This document shows, piece by piece, positions 35,401-42,422 of a stretch of 64,000 nt of DNA. The position numbers were made by a program, and so were the translations under genes. The first letter of the stretch is position 1, and each line of letters opens with the position of its first letter. The stretch comes from CASPLG01 sp965120375 (GTDB lineage: Bacteria; Bacillota; Clostridia; Oscillospirales; Acutalibacteraceae), in NCBI GenBank assembly GCA_965120375.1, contig CBCPMW010000007.1:1-64000 (forward strand), read 5' to 3'. Under the pieces are notes generated by a model that worked only from the letters and a program-made list of their open reading frames with translations, had not been told where the DNA came from and ran no database searches.

Positions 35401-38290
35401 AATTACGGGTAAAGGGGTCAGTTACCAAAACAGCGCAAAGTTTACGATGGAGCCAAACGAAGGCTATGACCAGTATAAGGATAGTTGGGTTGTAAAGTAT
35501 ACAACAAAAGACGAAAACGGGGACGATGTAGAAGGGGAATTAGTTGCAACTACAGATAGTGATGGGACTAAATACTGGACTGTTAGTAACATTATAGCAG
35601 ACGTAGAAGTAAGAGTCTCAGGGGTTGATCCCAACCAGTACAAAGTTAATCTTTCGGGTAACAGGGTAACTTTTTTGGCTCCGGCGGCAGAATATGAACT
35701 TACAGATAGCGATAAATGGATAACGTATGGAAGTTCCTTTATGTTCAGGGCCAGAGCTAATACAGGATACGACTTTACAAATATGAGTATAAGTTCTGAC
35801 ACAGGGATTCTCGTGGAAGAAAGTAAAACAGAAAAAGAAGCAATTTACACTTTAAGCAACGTAAAGAAGGAAGTTACTGTAAGTATAAGGATAGACAAAA
35901 GTAAGATTAGTGTTAACTTAATTGAAGCTACAGGAGTTACTTACCATGACACAGACACTATAAGTGAAATTGTGGGTGAGCAAACTATAACGTACGGGAA
36001 CTCTTTTGAATTTGCGGTTAGAGTTTCTAAAGAATATGATATAAGTACTCTTGTAGTAAAATTAGGTAACGAGGTCTTGGAACCATACGAAGGAACTAGT
36101 GATTATCAAAAATTTAAAACAGGAGAACTAAGTGCAGATTATCAGATAACTGCATCTGTAGAAAAGAAAAGTTATACTGTAAAGCTTCCTTATGTCGAGG
36201 GTTTAACTTTCTATGAAAATAGTGAAGAAATAGACGTTAGTGAAGAAATAGTTGTAAGTTACGGGGATAGTTTTCAGTTTGAGATTGAACTTGATGAAAA
36301 ACATGATCAATCTACAGTATCTGTAAAATATAATGTTGAAAAAGAGCAAAATGGCGAAACAGTTACTGTTAGCACTGTACTTGATGAAATAAATGGATAC
36401 TATACTGTTACTGAAATATCGAGTAACATAGAAATTGTAGTCGAAGATGTAAACATAAATAGGTATAAGATAAATTTAACTGAAGCTAGTGGAATTGAGT
36501 ATAGAGGAGGAGAAAATTTAGACGAGGAAATAAAAGGAATTTATGTAGTTGAATATGGTGGAGAATTTGAATTTAAAGTTGTAGCGCTTGAAGGCTATAC
36601 ATTGTCTGGGATGACGGTTGTTGTGCAAGATGAAGATGGAACTACAACATCGCTTCTTCCGTCCGAAGAAGTCTATACTGTATATAATGTTAAAGGAAAC
36701 AAAACTATAAAAGTCAGTGATCAATCTGTGATTCAGTATCAGGTTTTATTCGAAGCAACTGATGGTGTTACTTATATGAACAGTGTTGGCAATACTATAA
36801 CCGACGCTGTGACTGTGAAGCACGGAAACGACTTTGAATTTTCTATAACTATAGCCAGTGCGTATGATGAATCAACACCTTTGATTGAAACAACTTCTTC
36901 TAGATCCCAAATAAGTAAACTTGCAACAGGTAAGTATATTCTTACAAATGTTACGGAAGACATGACTATAAAAATAAATAATGTTTCAAGAAACAAATAT
37001 ACAGTCACATTAAAACCGGTAACAGGAATAATATATAAAGATTTAAATGGAAACACTTTAGATTCAGAACAGCTAGTTGAACATGAAATGAATTTAAGCT
37101 TTAAAATCGACTATTACCAAGCGTACAGTGAATCTTCTATAACAGTTATGATGGGGAAAGAAAAATTAAAAGCCGGGGACGACGGATCTTATCTAATAGA
37201 AAGTATTACTGAAAACAAAACTGTAACTGTAACAGGTGTAGAAGAAAACCCTGAAGTTAAGCTTATAAATATGATAGACGCTCTTTCAAGTACAATAAGT
37301 AATGCGTCTGATGTTGATGCTGTTGTTGAGGCGACTCTTGTTTATAACCAACTTTCTGACGAAGCAAAAACAAGAGTTACAAATTTAGAAAAACTTACTA
37401 AACTGCAAAATGAATCTGGAGATTTTATCCATACAACAAATGACATTACTGTTGAAGGTGTCGATTGGTATATAAAACTTGTAGCTGTGCCACTTTCAAC
37501 AAGTTCAGATGAAATGGGGAGAATATATGAAAATCTAGATACAGAATTTGTCCTTTCGCTCTATAACATCTACCTCTGGGATATGTTAGAAGAGAAAAAA
37601 TATACTCTTTCTGATGGACAAAAAGTAAAAGTAAGTATACCGACGCCGGACTTAACTTATTTTAAAGATACGTTCATTGTACACGAAAAGTCGTCTGACG
37701 GTAAGTTAGAATATATTCTTTTGACAATTGATGGGGATAGAACCTATTTTGATATGTCGTCGTTTAGCCCTGTAGGTATGGCGGCAAAAAGAAAAGTTGA
37801 TTCAGTACATTCCTCGTTCTTCGATACAGTCGGGGCAAACGTAAGCGAGATGCGTAAAATAATTTCCAGTGCGTTCAAGAAAAGGAGCTCAAGTTCAAGT
37901 AGTGATGACTCTGAAACCAGTGAAGGCTCAAGTACATCTAGCAAAACTTTAGGTCTATTAAGCAGTGTGAGTGATAGCTTTAAAAATAGCAGCGAAGAAT
38001 TTGATATATGGAGTATATTGAGACTTTTCGCGGTCTTAGTAATTGGATTTACTATTTCTATAACTGTGACGCTTATTGTAAACAAGAAAAACTCTAAGAA
38101 AAAATCAAATAAATTCGAGATACTTGATGAAGATGATATCGATTTGGAAAACGAAGAAGCAGAAGATACCGAGATAACTGACAATAAAGTTGAGAACAGT
38201 AAAAGTCTAAAAAATGAAAATGAGGAGGAATTGCATGAAGAGTTTAAAAATCAGGAAGAAATAGAAAATGAACAAGATGATAATAATTAA
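26474..38290 (+). CDS. Giant repeat-bearing surface protein (3938 residues)
   Basis: A single open frame of almost 12 kb. An N-terminal signal (KKLIGLFFVIFFLAVFG) leads into a region of about 300 residues resembling DUF6273 of clostridial surface proteins (IKWWIADKNEEYMTLYA, NNWVTSAARAFF). About 23 units of 70-120 residues follow, with the pattern Y-x-V-x-F ... YG-x-S-F-x-F ... GYD ... Y-x-I-x-N-V-x-x-D-x-x-I-x-V, like divergent InlB B-repeats. Near the end come a helical YNQLSDEAKTRVTN module, an Ig-like domain, a Ser-rich stretch, a membrane segment at about 3845-3868, a KKNSKKKSNK stop and an acidic tail of about 60 residues. The ATG at 26474 was preferred to the GTG at 26462. A role in adhesion is inferred. 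No LPxTG motif or sortase was seen. Confidence 0.85.
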   Translation: MDRPSFNPIKKLIGLFFVIFFLAVFGKGLTTEKYFCEGERSISEDLFSLGTSALKRSWGETFIDGNSNVVESGSGLNTIVNFGKDSDSNEIKWWIADKNEEYMTLYATEPVEYGNFNTYLEGLDKRGNYSQIEANNWVTSAARAFFGRNQGDYPGNIDTRTGVWDSTSEGNKSPFEEKYFTDEMLLKINPKNIITYNYKGEEFSSKDRFWLPLLVGGNSLEKNVLSLRPDSKLNYEDLNSDKLLVPSKYLKGKNIWTRRVSGENILCYENLKEKEVLVTETRGYNPVMQMSLKGISFVSVFQAEKSSSDGIFKHLDEDKRRNYYLKYGPVGSAYVKQEEDMRVSSSMKVSFYLEEESAYLSALLFNKNTSEVFCASKYIEKSNNGETYLDLSEVAAGNYEIKLWIEIPEEGDRGICRVSEVVSFSLLRGYEVKFEKAENIRFFSKNNEELTEKSIILDKGEVLEYCANVDENYNMSQIRTTLAKSDSGDVGVTLNPVGVSSAEDTENDLVEPLTVGGAIITEGFDNVVYELRAQKNYWYYQISDLESDVKVLTTGAEEENMYYIFVSTDMKKFIDSFSINGNQVDLTSDPSQLYSTEENINLEFVPKDEYDLSDLALKIVPSSWVEQLEEDGSEYDSVKESCREKFEEMDKTEFIKGDDNKYTYSNFSLKDFNSDVYIFAEGFRIKKYIVSFKGSGEISDIFDVGKMCVVKDGQETQISQAGYEFEYGKTSELRYYLDERYEAENSVLTLEDGDRTFTAMSQELDDETGRTRFDWTNFTAVSDSTIAIKTINKKADLEVKFSTEGFDFDDIFDIEVESESGTKDTVYYGCNYKFKVTPKDGYRWSSDSGVNVNIFGAGECTSIADGDSYNVVIRSNDGQGLREDLEIKLTGIEEVSEEEKKYTVTFKNETSSQIRLYQAVESGFYRTRQASENANITVDKAFSFDPTSSSAKSTDSIVFDKDKTNSSIVENGENYDINFSFYAQQDINLSDVDTQFQDLTQEKGTIECKDVKFEFSSPSVTLHKEETETTIELSLNEVSCSGTLKTSSGEYQGKFTFSSSDTVSLKVNVTWDSSSYKIDSVTLEDLEQVKSTSSTINYSIKEVAFTPDSLDSLDNFSIDLETEEKSDYVTLPEAFSSTIPEVSVDESKGPVVKGEVSTKLNLKQQVEKIKLNFKKDICLKNSDLELDFDLDTTATAESLEKTVTKPYEISWMFNGYTSLIDSDQTKRVYRGKVAFDDTVEYKFKIDIDETVIDNEQKFTEENSEKAAIYKLKLVDSSDESEQDDGFYVTVSVHYKQVVVIDFNLKVDQDQNQAEYLGTVAPTVSKSDDSVGSVEFKSIGLSGEECVSAEVYRVVERGKAISNLDDQGQIDGENQLIFDLSGDEIIANGETIEKNEMLIWADRTDLASVMGDSTALAKIFSGDIEIQTDYEIQGNDSNKALDNIFKISEVSSDAEILILKDSRKLVRIQGDSDIKLADAVKIYKTSGSSTSEIDTEDSTGLIFNQNDELSIKISEKEGYDISDVEVKYKKGDEAETTANKTDDTWSIGTVDDDIDIVIYGVSFSKVKFEYPQIEGLEIYDLWDSSKEDKSGKEEKVEIGGSKSIVIRQSQENAEKKQFTDTKDYNFLTLTDSKSAKITNIADFSDGELIGYTVTVSNISLDTSFSVANSELLPSTRTYDVILNYPSTIVFNCFVNDIAVQNVSSEKITVSCGDTVKFTVNEMPGYSHESINVKSDSEDIEETTEEIDGEEQKVYVLKDIKGDRGVLITVQGELSRVKHYVKFDWLNTGSSNVGLLEDAITVEMQGRDDNFVNCGVPVYYGEDVKFYITVSENYSKSVDNMKITVESGDIQLSEISSESNLSKRKYAYKTVSGVTSDVDLKIDGLEKNVVILRFASEDAKVKSLDDDQDITDGQQKLGQGDSFKFYVEVPDNYEISSIEAIKSSSTGSYISYNKISEIDESEASGKQNAYIIENLYGDIIIQIEVKIITHVISFAEGEKGSLTGDDIDADKFKVKSVKGTEAQKIDEYSIKAPHGEIVNITFEFTKRFDKFDGGKTSGGTSGVGSITLEDLSNGDTLKNFIRDSDSNELQITGVFYGENTVKLENFEVNEYEIEFPEEREGYALYTAEKDQSSGVDSFVVGSEMASSDLGTVKDSETYAFFVKSMDGGFDYEASVVTAVSSDGTRETLEPYEDKDGYLLYTIKKVYRDISIEIEAKRQKFEVRHEGYKCSFFYLGYNGSEDVLYPLENNKTPSGVEAGESWTFYVKADTGYDITNSTAISSAGNTVSDKGIVTGIPEWTDSGVSQDKTSFSYKKFTVDSVNMDTTVLVSNVSTKEYKIEFELDSSLEISESINDILSIYDENGNEFSFDTGTKRLYGSAQHFSRFKFKTIFADIYNKNTPSFEITVDNQDISSDDLGTIERDDSDEYWEIKEETINKGYDLVIKIGNVGINQYSVSFVGKGVNFDDSKGNPISVWDEQTQKQVMTENTQTIQHLTGELVFRVRENKSDGYTIDDGIEVTAKNGNIMSNYSEGTSSGEKYREYTLKNVTADTIITVDGAKSVYYTIDFKTDLNGSADATSDPPVGLKILDTEGKDISTGIRTTNASNVKFAVVLDSQYSRLSPSVYINWGQDGQEELTEVDGYYEIKNVKKDETVMIRELSGNYNSYELKIVENTDYEKVDFLDSNWQVIQSAKITHGGSYNFKIRPKDGYRVSQATVKATNCDMTYSRDSTDSESLDVNLSNVIDDPEVTVSDVSLKIYTVDFSFTLTDGSATDSEAAKIYAYGSDRDITSGTSVNYQKDLKFRITLGEGYSNSTVTVKYKNTDGTGAEKQVNASAGYYKIENIMSDITIDIGNLSKNKYSVRLVMSDSEAANVKIYHNDQEVSPNVVISDAVEYGGSYEFRIETLAGYNLDKLTVTTKDADVSVSSTTTTEADVVLSNIKGNLSAVNISGINEDQFTISFPDIENITVYDENSKDVTITGKGVSYQNSAKFTMEPNEGYDQYKDSWVVKYTTKDENGDDVEGELVATTDSDGTKYWTVSNIIADVEVRVSGVDPNQYKVNLSGNRVTFLAPAAEYELTDSDKWITYGSSFMFRARANTGYDFTNMSISSDTGILVEESKTEKEAIYTLSNVKKEVTVSIRIDKSKISVNLIEATGVTYHDTDTISEIVGEQTITYGNSFEFAVRVSKEYDISTLVVKLGNEVLEPYEGTSDYQKFKTGELSADYQITASVEKKSYTVKLPYVEGLTFYENSEEIDVSEEIVVSYGDSFQFEIELDEKHDQSTVSVKYNVEKEQNGETVTVSTVLDEINGYYTVTEISSNIEIVVEDVNINRYKINLTEASGIEYRGGENLDEEIKGIYVVEYGGEFEFKVVALEGYTLSGMTVVVQDEDGTTTSLLPSEEVYTVYNVKGNKTIKVSDQSVIQYQVLFEATDGVTYMNSVGNTITDAVTVKHGNDFEFSITIASAYDESTPLIETTSSRSQISKLATGKYILTNVTEDMTIKINNVSRNKYTVTLKPVTGIIYKDLNGNTLDSEQLVEHEMNLSFKIDYYQAYSESSITVMMGKEKLKAGDDGSYLIESITENKTVTVTGVEENPEVKLINMIDALSSTISNASDVDAVVEATLVYNQLSDEAKTRVTNLEKLTKLQNESGDFIHTTNDITVEGVDWYIKLVAVPLSTSSDEMGRIYENLDTEFVLSLYNIYLWDMLEEKKYTLSDGQKVKVSIPTPDLTYFKDTFIVHEKSSDGKLEYILLTIDGDRTYFDMSSFSPVGMAAKRKVDSVHSSFFDTVGANVSEMRKIISSAFKKRSSSSSSDDSETSEGSSTSSKTLGLLSSVSDSFKNSSEEFDIWSILRLFAVLVIGFTISITVTLIVNKKNSKKKSNKFEILDEDDIDLENEEAEDTEITDNKVENSKSLKNENEEELHEEFKNQEEIENEQDDNN
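28521..37260 (+). repeat. About 23 protein-level repeats in the giant surface protein
   Basis: Unit starts can be read as KKYIVSF, KKYTVTF, RTYDVIL, NEYEIEF, KEYKIEF, INQYSVSF, KIYTVDF, NKYSVRL, PNQYKVNL, KSYTVKL, INRYKINL, IQYQVLF and RNKYTVTL, among others. Units diverge strongly in DNA, so the array is old. The last nine are the most regular. Confidence 0.75.
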
Positions 38291-38293
38291 AAA

Positions 38294-38338
38294 AAACAGT
38301 CCACTTTTAGGAATTTTCTAAGGGTGGACTGTTTTTTG
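38294..38338 (+). terminator. Strong terminator of the giant gene
   Basis: A 17-base stem, AAACAGTCCACTTTTAG against CTAAGGGTGGACTGTTT with two G-U pairs, a seven-base loop and a T run. The flanking A run would let it work in both directions. Confidence 0.9.
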
Positions 38339-38412
38339 TTTCAGAATTTGTCGTTCCATATTTATTTAGCTAAACTTCAGGTTCCAGAAAACAGCAAAAA
38401 GATAGCAAAAAA

Positions 38413-38670
38413 TCAAGCTATTTTTGATGGTTGATTTAATGAAATATTGATTAATTCGTCTATTTTTGGGTCTGATTTTTCGTTATTAAAATGAGACCAA
38501 GATAATCTTTCGGGTTCAGGTAAAAAATTATCTAAAAGATCTTTAATTAAGCTGGTTCTAAAAAAGATTTTTTGAGTTTTATTTGATTTTTTAGGGGAAG
38601 CGAAAGAATTTGGGCAAAATAACATGCCAAGTAATGCTAAAACGAGGGAGATTTTTCTTTTTTGGTGCAT
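38413..38670 (-). CDS. Small secreted orphan protein
   Basis: Eighty-five residues: signal peptide (MHQKRKISLVLALLGMLF..., cleavage after SFA) and a mature part of about 60 residues. GGAGGTGA stands before the ATG at 38670. No family is known to me. The stretch RTSLIKDLLDNF recalls the end of the 19313 protein. It converges with the giant gene and shares its terminator region. Confidence 0.6.
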   Translation of the reverse strand: MHQKRKISLVLALLGMLFCPNSFASPKKSNKTQKIFFRTSLIKDLLDNFLPEPERLSWSHFNNEKSDPKIDELINISLNQPSKIA

Positions 38671-38813
38671 TTTTGTCACCTCCAATTTTTCCAGAGATGA
38701 TAGCACAATTACAGTAAAAGTCAATTTTTTATATATTGTCAATTTATAAATTTTTGATTATATTTTTGAACTAACCTAAAAATAATAAACAGATTGAAGT
38801 TAAAAATTTTTAC

Positions 38814-39191
38814 TTAAAATACATTTTCAACATAAGGGTATTCGGTATCTTTTAGGTTTTTTAAAAGTATTTTTGCCCGGGTGGTTTCTATATGAAAAGT
38901 ATCATTGTCGCCTTGTGGTACAGAATTTTTTATTATTGCTAAGCACTCTTCTATTTCCTCTATCTCCTTGTGCTGGATAAATATTGCCATGATAGGCATA
39001 TTACTGTTCCAAAACTCGTATAGATGGCTGGATAAATCTGTAAGCTGTTTTTTATTTTTATTTTTGTCTAGCATAGAGTCTAAGATTTCTTCTGACTCTT
39101 TTGTAACTTTGTTTATAGTAAAAACTTCTAGAATACAAACTCCAAGTGAAAAAAGAACTAAAAGTCCAGCTACTATAAGCCTGTTTTTCAT
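38814..39191 (-). CDS. DUF4363 family protein
   Basis: A 125-residue protein with one N-terminal membrane segment (about residues 5-25) and a helical outer domain, matching the DUF4363 build (FWNSNMPIMAIFIQHKEIEEIEECLA). It is encoded four bases after the DUF421 gene, the usual partner in Clostridia, so the two probably form a complex. The role of the pair is unknown. Confidence 0.8.
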   Translation of the reverse strand: MKNRLIVAGLLVLFSLGVCILEVFTINKVTKESEEILDSMLDKNKNKKQLTDLSSHLYEFWNSNMPIMAIFIQHKEIEEIEECLAIIKNSVPQGDNDTFHIETTRAKILLKNLKDTEYPYVENVF

Positions 39192-39195
39192 AAGT

Positions 39196-39867
39196 TTAAA
39201 TCTCCTTTTTGATGATCGTGTACTTTCTATTTTTATTCGCAGTCATTATGAAGATATCGCTTAAACTAATGTTTTGGTCATTTATAATTTTTTCTACCCA
39301 TTCTCTTGATAATCCACAAAGATTTAATGAAAAATCTGAAATTTCACCGTCACTAATTACCACAGCCTCAATACCGTCAAAATTAGGTTGTACGTTTAGA
39401 TCTGATGCTGTAGGGGGTTCTTTGTCGGGTTTTTTAAGAACGCTAAGTTTACCATTTGTTTCCACTATAGCATAAGAAACATCGTCTATAGAGAACACAT
39501 CTAACTGTCTTAACTCTTCGAAAAGATCTTCGATCGACATTCTTAGCATTTTTAGTGCATTTTGTTGAATTTTTCCATTTTCAATTACTATAACAGGGCT
39601 TCCACATATTAATTTTCTGAATTTAGAACTTTTTAACATTAAAATTGAAATTATTATTTCGAATGTAATTAAAATTATTATTGGAATGACTCCACTAGCC
39701 AAAGGTTGTCCTGGATTTTGCATTGGTATTGCTGCGATATTTGAAACAAGTAGAGTAATTACTAATTCAGAAGTTTGAAGTTCACTTATTTGGCGTTTTC
39801 CCATAGCTTTTATTGCGAAAATTATTAAAACATAAAGTAAGATTGTACGAATTAAAGAAACAGCCAA
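39196..39867 (-). CDS. DUF421 (YetF-type) membrane protein
   Basis: A 223-residue protein: three membrane segments in the first 90 residues with KAMGKRQISELQTSELVITLL, then the cytoplasmic YetF domain with VIENGKIQQNALKMLRMSIEDLFEELR-type sequence (about residues 95-120). YetF-like proteins are widespread in sporulating Firmicutes, of unknown biochemical role. The start is TTG with a weak ribosome site. It forms an operon with the DUF4363 gene. Confidence 0.88.
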   Translation of the reverse strand: MAVSLIRTILLYVLIIFAIKAMGKRQISELQTSELVITLLVSNIAAIPMQNPGQPLASGVIPIIILITFEIIISILMLKSSKFRKLICGSPVIVIENGKIQQNALKMLRMSIEDLFEELRQLDVFSIDDVSYAIVETNGKLSVLKKPDKEPPTASDLNVQPNFDGIEAVVISDGEISDFSLNLCGLSREWVEKIINDQNISLSDIFIMTANKNRKYTIIKKEI

Positions 39868-39989
39868 TATAACACCATCTTTCTTTTTTGTTTACTATAG
39901 TATTTTTCACAATTTTGGGATTATATTCATAAAAATTATGGTATAAATATTATTTTTGGTTGATCAAATTATTAATTTCATATTTATAC

Positions 39990-40019
39990 TTGACGAGGCT
40001 GTATTTTAAGTGATATAAT
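39990..40019 (+). promoter_or_regulatory. Promoter of rpsF-ssb-rpsR
   Basis: TTGACG, an 18-base spacer and TATAAT, followed by a leader of roughly 75 bases. Confidence 0.75.
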
Positions 40020-40029
40020 CTACTCGCTT

Positions 40030-40103
40030 GTGTAGCACAGATTTTTTGCCTAGCCTTGCCCTGTTTTTTGGGGCCTTAAGTCCGAGAGGGGGTGTGATAA
40101 ACC
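40030..40103 (+). promoter_or_regulatory. Candidate S6:S18 leader RNA
   Basis: The leader has a hairpin GCCC/GGGC with a T-rich loop, bounded by CTT/AAG, then TCCGAGAGGGGG. Leaders bound by the S6:S18 complex through a CCG-containing hairpin are known upstream of rpsF in many bacteria; the position and the CCG fit, but I could not confirm the fold. Confidence 0.45.
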
Positions 40104-40442
40104 ATGGGAGTCAAGTCTATAGAGAGTTCTTGTTATGAATTCTTTTTAGTTGTTAGTTCAAAGTTAGATGAAGATGCTCTAAATTCTGTTGTTGAAAAGT
40201 TTGGTGATTTGATTTCTAAAAACGGTGAGCTGAATAAGGTAGACAAGTGGGGCAGACGTAAGTTTGCTTATCCAATCCAAAAAGAAACAGAGGGAGATTA
40301 TGTTCTTTTTGATTTCAAAAGTGAGCCGAGTTTTCCAGAAGAGCTAGACAGAGTTAGCAGAATTACTGATGGAGTTTTGAGGTCTTTGATTGTAAAAAAA
40401 GATGAAAAAGTAAACGTAGAGGAGAAAGTAGAAAATGCTTAA
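40104..40442 (+). CDS. rpsF: Small ribosomal subunit protein bS6
   Basis: A 112-residue protein of the 30S platform that pairs with bS18. The core YEFFLVVSSKLDEDAL, DKWGRRKFAYPI and the VLRSLIVKKDE end are typical. The ATG follows GAGGGGGTG. It overlaps ssb by eight bases. Confidence 0.96.
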   Translation: MGVKSIESSCYEFFLVVSSKLDEDALNSVVEKFGDLISKNGELNKVDKWGRRKFAYPIQKETEGDYVLFDFKSEPSFPEELDRVSRITDGVLRSLIVKKDEKVNVEEKVENA

Positions 40443-40872
40443 TGTGGCAGCTTTGGTTGGGAGACTTACTGCAGATCCTGAACTAAGGCACACTTCAAAT
40501 GATATAGCAGTTACGAGTTTTAGTATAGCAGTTCCAAGGTCATATGCGCGCTCAGGAGAAGAGCGTCAGTCGGATTTTATAGATATTGTGGCTTGGCGTG
40601 GAACGGCTGAATTTGTAACTAAATACTTTAAAAAAGGTCAGCTTATTGCGGTAGAAGGTTCAATTCAGACTAGAATGTATGAAGATAAAGACGGAAAAAA
40701 GAGAAAAGTCTTTGAAATTGTTGCAAACAACGTTCATTTTACTGAGTCTAAGAAAAATTCATTGCCGGACGACGATAATGGTGGAATCCTAGAGGAGCCG
40801 CCAGTTGCGTACGAGAGTGGTAGTGCTGATGATTTTCAAGAAATACAGTCTGACGATGATTTGCCGTTCTAG
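40435..40872 (+). CDS. ssb: Single-stranded DNA-binding protein
   Basis: A 145-residue SSB: N-terminal OB fold (VGRLTADPELRHTSNDIAV, FIDIVAWRGTAEF) to about residue 105, a short acidic linker and the partner-binding tip DDDLPF. It protects single-stranded DNA and recruits repair and replication proteins. Its place between rpsF and rpsR is conserved in Gram-positive bacteria. Confidence 0.97.
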   Translation: MLNVAALVGRLTADPELRHTSNDIAVTSFSIAVPRSYARSGEERQSDFIDIVAWRGTAEFVTKYFKKGQLIAVEGSIQTRMYEDKDGKKRKVFEIVANNVHFTESKKNSLPDDDNGGILEEPPVAYESGSADDFQEIQSDDDLPF

Positions 40873-40913
40873 GATTTTGATGAAATTTTAAGTTTAGGGG
40901 GGATAAATTAAAA

Positions 40914-41159
40914 ATGGAAAACGAAGAAAAGAAAGACCGTCGCGGTATGAAGAAGAGAAAAAAGCCATGTGCTTTTTGTACGGAAAAAAACGCCCTTATA
41001 GACTATAAAGATATTGCGAAATTAAGGCGCTTTGTCTCTGATAAAGCTAAGATACTTCCCAGGAGAGTAACAGGGACTTGTTCTGGACATCAGAAAATTC
41101 TTACCACTGCTATAAAGAGAGCGAGACATTTAGCATTTTTGCCGTATGTCTGTGACTAG
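40914..41159 (+). CDS. rpsR: Small ribosomal subunit protein bS18
   Basis: An 81-residue protein with the CAFCTEK and GTCSGHQK segments. The cysteines indicate the zinc-binding (C+) form. It has the usual LRRFVSDKAKILPRR core. It is last in the rpsF operon. Confidence 0.96.
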   Translation: MENEEKKDRRGMKKRKKPCAFCTEKNALIDYKDIAKLRRFVSDKAKILPRRVTGTCSGHQKILTTAIKRARHLAFLPYVCD

Positions 41160-41276
41160 AATTATATTTGCTATTAGAAAATTAACGAATCTTTTATCTC
41201 TGCGTGTCGCAAGATACATAGGGTTGTTGTCGGTGTAATCAAAGATTTATTGATTTTTGGAAGGGACAGTGGTGCT

Positions 41277-42401
41277 ATGATAGAAGTTGAAAATCTTGTT
41301 AAGCGCTATGGGGCAAAAACCGCCATTGATAAAATAAATTTTAATGTTGAAAAAGGTGAAATTGTAGGTCTTTTAGGATCAAATGGAGCTGGTAAGTCTA
41401 CAACTATGAATATAATTACCGGATATATATCACCTACTTTGGGGACTGTGAGGGTGAATGGGATTGATATCTTGAAGAATCCCGTCAAAGCGAAGTCTCA
41501 GATTGGTTATTTGCCGGAGCATCCGCCTTTGTATCTGGATATGACGGTGAAGGGGTATTTGGGTTTTGTTTATAATTTGAAAAAAGTAAAGCTAAACAAA
41601 AGTGAGCATATCAAGGAGATTTGTGAAAAAGTTGAAATACTCGACGTTTTCAACAGGCAGATAAAAAAGCTTTCAAAGGGGTATAAGCAAAGAGTAGGGA
41701 TCGCTCAGGCTTTGATAGGGTATCCGCCTGTCATTATTTTAGATGAACCAACAGTAGGTCTCGACCCAAAACAAATAATATCTATAAGGAATCTTATAAA
41801 GGATCTGGCAAAAAACCACACAATGATTTTTTCATCGCATATTCTTTCCGAAGTACAGGCAATATGCGATAGGGTTGTTGTTATAGATTCAGGGAAGATT
41901 ATATCTGACAGAAGTACAGGTGATATGATAACAGGCAGTGAAAGAAATAAAGCAATAGTTGCCCACATTGAGGGGAAAGTTGACAAGGTTTTGCATGTTT
42001 TAGGTTTCATAGAAGCTGTTAGAAATATAGAGAAAACTAAAGAGGTAGACAAAGAGACTTTTGAATACGTAATTGAGTACGAAGGAAATCAAGATATCAG
42101 GAAAGATATTTTCCAAAAACTTGCAGGTGCTGGTCTTGCTCTAACTAAACTTGATATTTTAGATACAAATCTCGAAGAAGTTTTCCTTAATTTAATAAAC
42201 AACAAAAAAAAGTCTGATGAAACAAGTGATGAGGGAATGGAAGAGATAGAGGAAATTGAAGAAGAAATAGCAGAGGACTTGTTTTATGAAGATGAAGAGG
42301 AGTACATGCTGGAGTTAGATAGTGATTTCGAAGACAGCTTTTATTTCGAAAGTGACGATGATAACTGCGAATATTCTGAAAAGTCCAGTGATTCCGAGTG
42401 A
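41277..42401 (+). CDS. ABC transporter ATPase with long acidic C-terminal tail (GldA-like)
   Basis: A 374-residue ATP-binding subunit. Walker A GSNGAGKST is near residue 36, signature LSKGYKQR near 132, Walker B IILDEPTVGLDP near 155 and the H-loop SSHILSE near 185. Residues about 316-374 form a tail almost wholly of Glu, Asp and Ser, which relatives lack. The ATG at 41277 starts the conserved MIEVENLVKRYG; the TTG at 41250 is possible. The permease and the GldG-like gene follow, so this is an ABC-2 export-type system whose cargo is unknown. Confidence 0.88.
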   Translation: MIEVENLVKRYGAKTAIDKINFNVEKGEIVGLLGSNGAGKSTTMNIITGYISPTLGTVRVNGIDILKNPVKAKSQIGYLPEHPPLYLDMTVKGYLGFVYNLKKVKLNKSEHIKEICEKVEILDVFNRQIKKLSKGYKQRVGIAQALIGYPPVIILDEPTVGLDPKQIISIRNLIKDLAKNHTMIFSSHILSEVQAICDRVVVIDSGKIISDRSTGDMITGSERNKAIVAHIEGKVDKVLHVLGFIEAVRNIEKTKEVDKETFEYVIEYEGNQDIRKDIFQKLAGAGLALTKLDILDTNLEEVFLNLINNKKKSDETSDEGMEEIEEIEEEIAEDLFYEDEEEYMLELDSDFEDSFYFESDDDNCEYSEKSSDSE

Positions 42402-42422
42402 AGATGGGATGGAGGGAACAAA

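Noticed and set aside
28521..37260. CRISPR-like or satellite array in the giant gene
   Set aside because: The periodicity is in the protein only; the DNA units are diverged and in one open frame.
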